Source of the DNA: Bradyrhizobium septentrionale
GTDB taxonomy: Bacteria; Pseudomonadota; Alphaproteobacteria; Rhizobiales; Xanthobacteraceae
DNA: 64,000 nucleotides
Direction: 5' to 3'
NCBI RefSeq assembly: GCF_011516645.4
Contig: NZ_CP088285.1
Coordinates: 4,916,501 to 4,980,500, forward strand
Shown piece after piece: positions 59,018 to 64,000 of this stretch. The translations under genes and the position numbers were made by a program. Under the pieces are notes generated by a model. It did not search any database and was not told where the DNA came from. It saw only the letters and a list, made by a program, of their open reading frames with translations. Numbering within the stretch: the first letter of the stretch is position 1; every line of letters begins with the position of its first letter.

Positions 59018-59885
59018 TTTTCACGGCGTCTTTCCCTATCTGGTGTCCCCGGTCGACCCGGCCGGCCATGTCCGCACCGAGGTGCTTGGCCGGCTCTGCG
59101 ACGATCTGGTCAAGGCCGGGGTCCATGGACTGACGCCGCTCGGCTCGACCGGCGAGTTCGCCTATCTCAACAATGCGCAGCGCATGCAGGTGGTGGCGAC
59201 CACGATCGAGGCCGCGCAGGGCCGCGTGCCGGTAGTGGCGGGCGTCGCCTCGACCTCGACGGCCGATGCCGTGGCGCAGGCCAAGGCCTATCAGAAGCGC
59301 GGCGCGTCAGGGATTCTCGCGATCATGGAGGCGTATTTTCCGGTCGGCGACGCGCAGGCGGAATCCTATTTCCGCGCCATCGCCGATGCGGTCGATATTC
59401 CCGTGGTGATCTACACCAATCCGAATTTCCAGCGCTCCGACCTCACGCTCGACGTCATCGCGCGCCTCGCCGCGCATCCGCGCATCGGCTACATCAAGGA
59501 CGCCTCGACCAACACCGGCCGGTTGCTGTCGATCATGAACCGCTGCGGCGACAGCCTGAAAGTGTTCTCGGCCTCGGCCCATATTCCGGCCGCGGTGATG
59601 CTGATCGGCGGCCATGGCTGGATGGCGGGCCCGGCCTGCATCATCCCGCGGCAGAGCGTCGAGCTCTATAACCTGTGCCGCCGCGCCCGCTGGGACGAGG
59701 CGATGAATCTGCAGCGCAAGCTCTGGCGCATCAACGAGGCCTTCGCCCGCTTCAACCTCGCGGCCTGCATCAAGGCCGGGCTTGCGATCCAGGGCTACGA
59801 CGTCGGCGACCCCGTGCCGCCGCAGGCGCCGCTCACGGCCGAGCAGCGCAAGGTGGTCGAGGCAGCGTTGCGCGATCTCGGCTGA
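59010..59885 (+). CDS. Dihydrodipicolinate synthase family aldolase
   Basis: A 291-residue TIM-barrel lyase. Schiff-base Lys163 lies in YIKDAS, the pyruvate-binding GSTGEF is at 45-50 and Tyr135 in VIYTNP is the proton shuttle. The family includes DapA but also sugar-acid aldolases and dehydratases. Overlap with the upstream epimerase and absence of other lysine genes favour a catabolic role. The ATG at 59010 is inside the epimerase's end. Confidence 0.87.
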   Translation: MADFHGVFPYLVSPVDPAGHVRTEVLGRLCDDLVKAGVHGLTPLGSTGEFAYLNNAQRMQVVATTIEAAQGRVPVVAGVASTSTADAVAQAKAYQKRGASGILAIMEAYFPVGDAQAESYFRAIADAVDIPVVIYTNPNFQRSDLTLDVIARLAAHPRIGYIKDASTNTGRLLSIMNRCGDSLKVFSASAHIPAAVMLIGGHGWMAGPACIIPRQSVELYNLCRRARWDEAMNLQRKLWRINEAFARFNLAACIKAGLAIQGYDVGDPVPPQAPLTAEQRKVVEAALRDLG

Positions 59886-59997
59886 CGCTGGCTTGCGGGA
59901 TGCACAAGGCGCATTACCTCGTCTTTCCCGGGCGTGTTGTCTCGCGCCGAAAATCCGTTAAAACCCGCCGAAATTTCTGCAATCCAAGGACCCTCTG

Positions 59998-62325
59998 ATG
60001 AACATTCTTCCCGGCAATATGCGTTTTGGTGCGGGCCAGCCAGTCAAGCGTCTGGAGGACCAGCGGCTGCTCACCGGGAAGGGGCATTTCATCGACGACA
60101 AGCCGGCCGACGGCGCGCTCTGGCTCCACGTGCTGCGCTCGCCGCACGCCCACGCCAACATCAAGTCGATCGACGCCAAGGCGGCGCTGGCGATGTCCGG
60201 CGTCAAGGCGGTCTATACCGGCGCCGACCTCGTGAAGGACGATATCGGCACGCTGCCGACGCTCGCGATCTTCAAGCGGCCCGACGGCTCGCCGATGACC
60301 GTGCCGCCGCGCCGCCTGCTGGCGCATGAGGTGGTGCGCTATGCGGGCGAGGGTATCGCGGCTGTGGTCGCGACCTCGCGCGTGCTGGCGCAGACCGCGG
60401 CGGAAGCGATCGAGGTCGATTACGAGGTGCTGCCCTCGGTGGTCGATCCGGTCGAGGCGATCAAGCCCGGCGCGCCTGCGGTCTGGCCGGAGGCGCCCGA
60501 CAATATCGTGGCCGCAATGAGCTATGGCGATGCCGCCAAGGTCGAGGCAGCCTTTGCCAGCGCCGCCCACAAGGTGTCGCTCGATCTGCTCAGCCAGCGC
60601 CTGGTGCCGTCCGCGATGGAGCCGCGCTCGACGATCGCCGAGATCGAGAAGAAGACCGGACGACTGATTCTCCACGTGCAGTCGCAGACCCCGGGCTCGA
60701 CCCGCGACCTCTTGGCGGAATCCATCCTGAAGCGGCCGAAGGACAGCGTGCGCGTGCTGGTCGGCGATATCGGCGGCGGTTTTGGGCAAAAGACCAGCCT
60801 GTATCCCGAAGACGGCATCGTCGCCTACGCCGCGACCAAGCTGAATGAGAAGATCCGCTGGCGCGGCGATCGCACCGACGAGTTCGTCGGCGGCACCCAC
60901 GGCCGCGACCTGACCTCGACCGGCGAGTTCGCGCTCGATGCCAAGGGCCGCGTGCTGGCCTATCGGGTGCGCTCAATCGGCGGCACCGGCGCCTATTCGT
61001 CGGGCACCGCCAACATCATCCCGCTGGTGCTCGGCCCGTTCGTCCAGACCGGCGTCTATGACCTGCCGCTGGTGCATTTCGAGGTCAAGTCGGTGATGAC
61101 CAACACGGCGCCGGTCGGCGCCTATCGCGGCGCCGGCAGGCCGGAGGCAGTGTTCATCGTCGAGCGGCTGTTCGATGCCGCCGCGCGCCAGATCGGCATG
61201 GACCCGCGCGCCATCCGCAAGGTCAACTACATCAAGCCGGCGCAGCTGCCCTACACCAATGCGGTCGGGCAGGTATACGACTCCGGCGCCTTCGCGCACA
61301 TGCTGGAGAGCGCCTCCGACCTCGCCGACTGGAACGGCTTTGCCGCGCGCAAGAAAGCGGCGAAGAAGAAGGGCCTGCTCTACGGCCGCGGCCTGACCAG
61401 CTACATCGAGTGGACCGGCGGCCGCGCCCACACCGAGAAGGTCTCGCTGCACGCGACCGCCGAAGGCCGCGTCATCTTGTGGTCCGGCACGATGGCGATG
61501 GGGCAGGGCCTCGCCACCACCTACACCCAGATGGTCGCCGATACGCTCGGCATCTCGATGGACAAGATCGACGTCGTGCAGGGCGACACTGATTTGGCCA
61601 CCGGTTTCGGCAGCGTCGGCTCGCGCTCGCTGTTCGTTGGCGGCACCGCGGTTGCGGTCTCCAGCAATGACATGATCAAGAAGGCGCGCGACAAGGCCTC
61701 CCATCTGCTGGAAGCCTCCGTCGAGGATATCGAATATCGCGACGGCTTCCTCACCGTGGTCGGCACCGACCGGCGCATCAGCCTGTTCGAGATCGCCAAG
61801 AAGGAAACCGGCGCAAAGCTCTCGGTCGAAAGCGAGGGTGAGGTCGACGGGCCGAGCTGGCCGAACGGCACGCATATCTGCGAGGTCGAGATCGATCCCG
61901 AGACCGGCGTCACGCGGGTGGTGCGCTACACCACGGTCGACGACGTCGGCGTCGCGGTCAATCCGATGCTGGTGACGGGGCAGGTGCATGGCGGCGTTGC
62001 CCAGGGCATCGGCCAGGCGTTGTACGAAGGCGTGGCCTATAGCGAGGAAGGCCAGCTGCTGACCGCGAGCTATCAGGATTATTGCATCCCGCGTGCCTCG
62101 GACATTCCGCCGATCACGGTGACGCTCGATCCCTCCGCGCCGTGCAAGACCAATCCGCTGGGCGCCAAGGGCTGCGGCGAGTCCGGTGCGATCGGCGGGC
62201 CGCCCTGCATCACCAACGGCGTGATGGATGCGCTGAGCGAGGTCGGGATCACCCAGCTCAACACGCCGCTGACGCCGGCCAAGATCTGGCAGGCGATCCA
62301 GGACGCGAAGGTGGGGGCAGCTTAA
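59998..62325 (+). CDS. Molybdopterin hydroxylase large subunit, form-II CoxL-like
   Basis: A 775-residue subunit of the xanthine dehydrogenase / CO dehydrogenase family. The active-site loop is AYRGAGR at 375-381, the form-II signature; true CO dehydrogenase has AYRCSFR. The catalytic Glu728 lies in KGCGESGAIGG, and the molybdopterin-binding GGFGQKTS is near 260. It therefore hydroxylates an organic substrate, not CO. The partner genes for the iron-sulphur and FAD subunits are not in the window. AAGGA precedes the ATG. Confidence 0.92.
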   Translation: MNILPGNMRFGAGQPVKRLEDQRLLTGKGHFIDDKPADGALWLHVLRSPHAHANIKSIDAKAALAMSGVKAVYTGADLVKDDIGTLPTLAIFKRPDGSPMTVPPRRLLAHEVVRYAGEGIAAVVATSRVLAQTAAEAIEVDYEVLPSVVDPVEAIKPGAPAVWPEAPDNIVAAMSYGDAAKVEAAFASAAHKVSLDLLSQRLVPSAMEPRSTIAEIEKKTGRLILHVQSQTPGSTRDLLAESILKRPKDSVRVLVGDIGGGFGQKTSLYPEDGIVAYAATKLNEKIRWRGDRTDEFVGGTHGRDLTSTGEFALDAKGRVLAYRVRSIGGTGAYSSGTANIIPLVLGPFVQTGVYDLPLVHFEVKSVMTNTAPVGAYRGAGRPEAVFIVERLFDAAARQIGMDPRAIRKVNYIKPAQLPYTNAVGQVYDSGAFAHMLESASDLADWNGFAARKKAAKKKGLLYGRGLTSYIEWTGGRAHTEKVSLHATAEGRVILWSGTMAMGQGLATTYTQMVADTLGISMDKIDVVQGDTDLATGFGSVGSRSLFVGGTAVAVSSNDMIKKARDKASHLLEASVEDIEYRDGFLTVVGTDRRISLFEIAKKETGAKLSVESEGEVDGPSWPNGTHICEVEIDPETGVTRVVRYTTVDDVGVAVNPMLVTGQVHGGVAQGIGQALYEGVAYSEEGQLLTASYQDYCIPRASDIPPITVTLDPSAPCKTNPLGAKGCGESGAIGGPPCITNGVMDALSEVGITQLNTPLTPAKIWQAIQDAKVGAA

Positions 62326-62344
62326 TTGCGCCCCTCTCTCAACA

Positions 62345-62450
62345 CGTCATTCCGGGGCGCGCGTTAGCGCGAGCCCGGAATCCATTTCGCTACAGAACAT
62401 TCGGCTTGATGGATTCCGGGCTCAGCCCTGCGGGCTGCCCCGGAATGACG
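62345..62450. repeat. Nested palindromic repeat between convergent genes
   Basis: The outer arms CGTCATTCCGGGGC and GCCCCGGAATGACG (62345-62358, 62437-62450) are perfect over 14 bp. The inner arms GAGCCCGGAATCCAT and ATGGATTCCGGGCTC (62371-62385, 62409-62423) are perfect over 15 bp. It fills the gap between two genes ending 20 and 7 bases away, so it may terminate transcription from both sides. I recognise this as a very common Bradyrhizobium element. Confidence 0.9.
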
Positions 62451-62457
62451 GAGAGAG

Positions 62458-63654
62458 CTACAACCCCAACACCATCTTCGCGATGATGTCGCGCTGGATC
62501 TCCGACGAGCCGCCGAAGATCGTATACGCCCGCCCGTTGAGATATTCCGGCACCACCGGCAGCAGCTCTTCCGGGATCGCCGGCTCGTGGTTCAAGCGGT
62601 AGAACGGCCGCGCCGGCTCGACGGCAAGTCCGTCATTGCCGATCACGTCGACGCCGAGCCGGGTCACCGCCTGCCGGATCTCGCTGACCCGCAGCTTGAT
62701 CAGCGACGACACGGCGCCGGGGTTCTGTCCGGTCTGCAGCGCCGACAGCACCCGCAGTTCGGTCATCTCGAGCGCATCGATGTCGACCTCGACCTCCGAC
62801 ATCCGCATCGCGATGTCGGGGTCCTCGATGGCGCGGCCGGTGACATCGGCTTCGGCGAGATCGGCAATCGTCTTCAGCGCCTCGCGCAGCTTGGCGGATG
62901 CGATGCCGGAGCCGCGCTCGAATTCGAGCAGGTACTTGCCGTAGGTCCAGCCCTTGCCTTCCTCGCCGACACGGTTGGCGACGCGCACGCGGACATCGTC
63001 GAAGAACACCTGGTTGACCTCGTGATCGCCGCCGATGGTCAGGATGGGGCGGGTGGTGATGCCCGGCGTCTTCATGTCGATCAGCATGAAGCTGATGCCG
63101 TCCTGCTGCCGCTCGCCGTCACTGGTGCGCACCAGCGCGAACATGCGGTTGGCGTGATGCGCATGCGTGGTCCAGATTTTGGTGCCGTTGATGATGTAGT
63201 CGTCGCCATCGCGCACCGCGCGCGTCTTCAGCGACGAGAGGTCCGAGCCCGAGCCCGGTTCGGAATAGCCCTGGCACCAATAGTCCTCGCCGGAGAGAAT
63301 CCGCGGCAGGTAAAAATTCTTCTGCTCCGGCGAGCCGAAGCCGATGATGACGGGGCCGACCATCTTGACGCCCATCACATTGACATTGGGCAGGCCGGCG
63401 CGGGCGCATTCGGCTTCGAAGATCCAGCGCTGCGCCGGCGTCCAGTCCGGCCCGCCGTGTTCGACCGGCCAGCCCGGCGCGCCCCAGCCCTTCTTGTGCA
63501 GCGCGCGCTGCCAGGCCATGCCGATATCAGGGTCGGAGAACACCGAAGGCGTCAGCGCGGTGGCGCGCTTCATTTCCGGCGTGAGACTCGCGGCGATGGT
63601 GTCGCGGACTTCCTGCTCGAAGGCGCGTTCCTCGGCACTGAAGGTGAGATCCAT
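62458..63654 (-). CDS. Acyl-CoA dehydrogenase family protein
   Basis: A 398-residue FAD enzyme for acyl-CoA alpha,beta-oxidation. Helical N-domain, then the FAD and substrate region QGYSEPGSGSDLSSLKTRAV and IWTTHAHHANRMFALVR, and the C-terminal helical domain ending GGSSEIQRDIIAKMVLGL. It is followed 13 bases upstream by a second acyl-CoA dehydrogenase gene on the same strand. Such tandem pairs often make a heteromeric enzyme for branched, aromatic or sterol-type substrates. Confidence 0.92.
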   Translation of the reverse strand: MDLTFSAEERAFEQEVRDTIAASLTPEMKRATALTPSVFSDPDIGMAWQRALHKKGWGAPGWPVEHGGPDWTPAQRWIFEAECARAGLPNVNVMGVKMVGPVIIGFGSPEQKNFYLPRILSGEDYWCQGYSEPGSGSDLSSLKTRAVRDGDDYIINGTKIWTTHAHHANRMFALVRTSDGERQQDGISFMLIDMKTPGITTRPILTIGGDHEVNQVFFDDVRVRVANRVGEEGKGWTYGKYLLEFERGSGIASAKLREALKTIADLAEADVTGRAIEDPDIAMRMSEVEVDIDALEMTELRVLSALQTGQNPGAVSSLIKLRVSEIRQAVTRLGVDVIGNDGLAVEPARPFYRLNHEPAIPEELLPVVPEYLNGRAYTIFGGSSEIQRDIIAKMVLGL

Positions 63655-63667
63655 GGTGCGCTCTCCG

Positions 63668-64000
63668 TTATGCGTGGGCGCGGCCGCTCAGCGCGGCGTG
63701 GCGGCGATAGTGATGGGCGCTGCCGCCGAACAGCGTGTCGAAAGCGAGCAGCCGCTTGAAATAGGCGCCGATGTCGAGCTCCTCGGTGACGCCCATGGCG
63801 CCGTGCAGCTGCACGGCTTGCTCGGCGACGAAGCGCGCGCATCTGCCGATCTTGGCCTTGGCGCCGGACGCCGCACGGCCGCGCGCCACGGGTTCGGCAT
63901 TGGCCATCAACGCCGCGCGCAGCGCCATCGAGCGCGCCTCGTCGACTTGCATCGCGACGTCAGCGAGCCGATGGCGGATCACCTGATTTGCCGATAGCGG
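63668..64000 (-). CDS. Acyl-CoA dehydrogenase family protein, C-terminal part (cut by window end)
   Basis: The last 110 residues of a second acyl-CoA dehydrogenase. The helix PLSANQVIRHRLADVAMQ and the VQLHGAMGVTEELDIGAYFKR stretch are family hallmarks. The start lies beyond the window. It is upstream of, and almost adjacent to, the first one, so the two form an operon. Confidence 0.9.
   Translation of the reverse strand, partial: PLSANQVIRHRLADVAMQVDEARSMALRAALMANAEPVARGRAASGAKAKIGRCARFVAEQAVQLHGAMGVTEELDIGAYFKRLLAFDTLFGGSAHHYRRHAALSGRAHA

Overview
The window reads as about 64 kb of chromosome from a GC-rich alphaproteobacterium, most likely Bradyrhizobium or a close relative. Three things point there: very high GC with strong third-position bias; gene types typical of soil Rhizobiales (SorC-regulated polyol uptake, peptide ABC transporters, PQQ alcohol dehydrogenase, form-II CoxL-like hydroxylase, acyl-CoA dehydrogenases); and several families of palindromic intergenic repeats that I recognise from Bradyrhizobiaceae. 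I see no rRNA, tRNA, CRISPR array, prophage or insertion sequence. It looks like ordinary chromosome carrying catabolic and transport modules.

Layout. Positions 1-7000 hold stress and chaperone genes: the start of a probable Dyp-type peroxidase, a DUF2171 protein, clpB, a YXWGXW-repeat secreted protein, a 60-residue protein, and a cbpA-cbpM-small gene cluster behind a possible heat-shock promoter. A KefB-type antiporter (7015-8748, minus) is divergent from a polyol operon (8863-18374): HAD phosphatase, SorC regulator, binding protein, two permeases, ATPase, SDR dehydrogenase, FGGY pentulose kinase and PfkB kinase. Two matching palindromes, one before the phosphatase and one before the binding protein, look like the regulator's operators. 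Next come an amidase and a dipeptide-type ABC transporter whose binding-protein gene is an internally deleted pseudogene (18494-24614).

Positions 25029-27389 encode a PQQ alcohol dehydrogenase with the Asp-x-Asp signature of lanthanide enzymes and a dihaem cytochrome c. An ankyrin protein and a class A beta-lactamase divergent from a LysR regulator follow. A second, complete peptide ABC transporter with an M20 amidohydrolase upstream occupies 30595-38020 (minus). Positions 38437-42520 hold a small secreted cysteine-containing protein, an enolase-superfamily enzyme, a metallophosphoesterase, a small ORF and a strikingly structured repeat element. A LuxR/PDZ-pseudoprotease pair, two AraC regulators, a cupin, a flavin monooxygenase, an alpha/beta hydrolase and a frameshifted maleylacetate reductase fill 42521-50179. 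The rest is an exported GH1 beta-glucosidase, an M1 aminopeptidase, an acetolactate-synthase-like enzyme, phosphoglucomutase, an epimerase-DapA pair, an orphan CoxL-like subunit and two acyl-CoA dehydrogenase genes, the last cut by the window end.

The most unexplained feature is the element at about 41876-42263. It has nested perfect stems (one of 16 bp), a promoter-like sequence immediately before it and a closing hairpin, so it could be a transcribed structured RNA rather than passive repeat DNA. Other notable points are two decaying genes (the ABC binding protein and maleylacetate reductase), a protease-like PDZ protein lacking its catalytic residues, and at least six repeat elements of several families in intergenic gaps.
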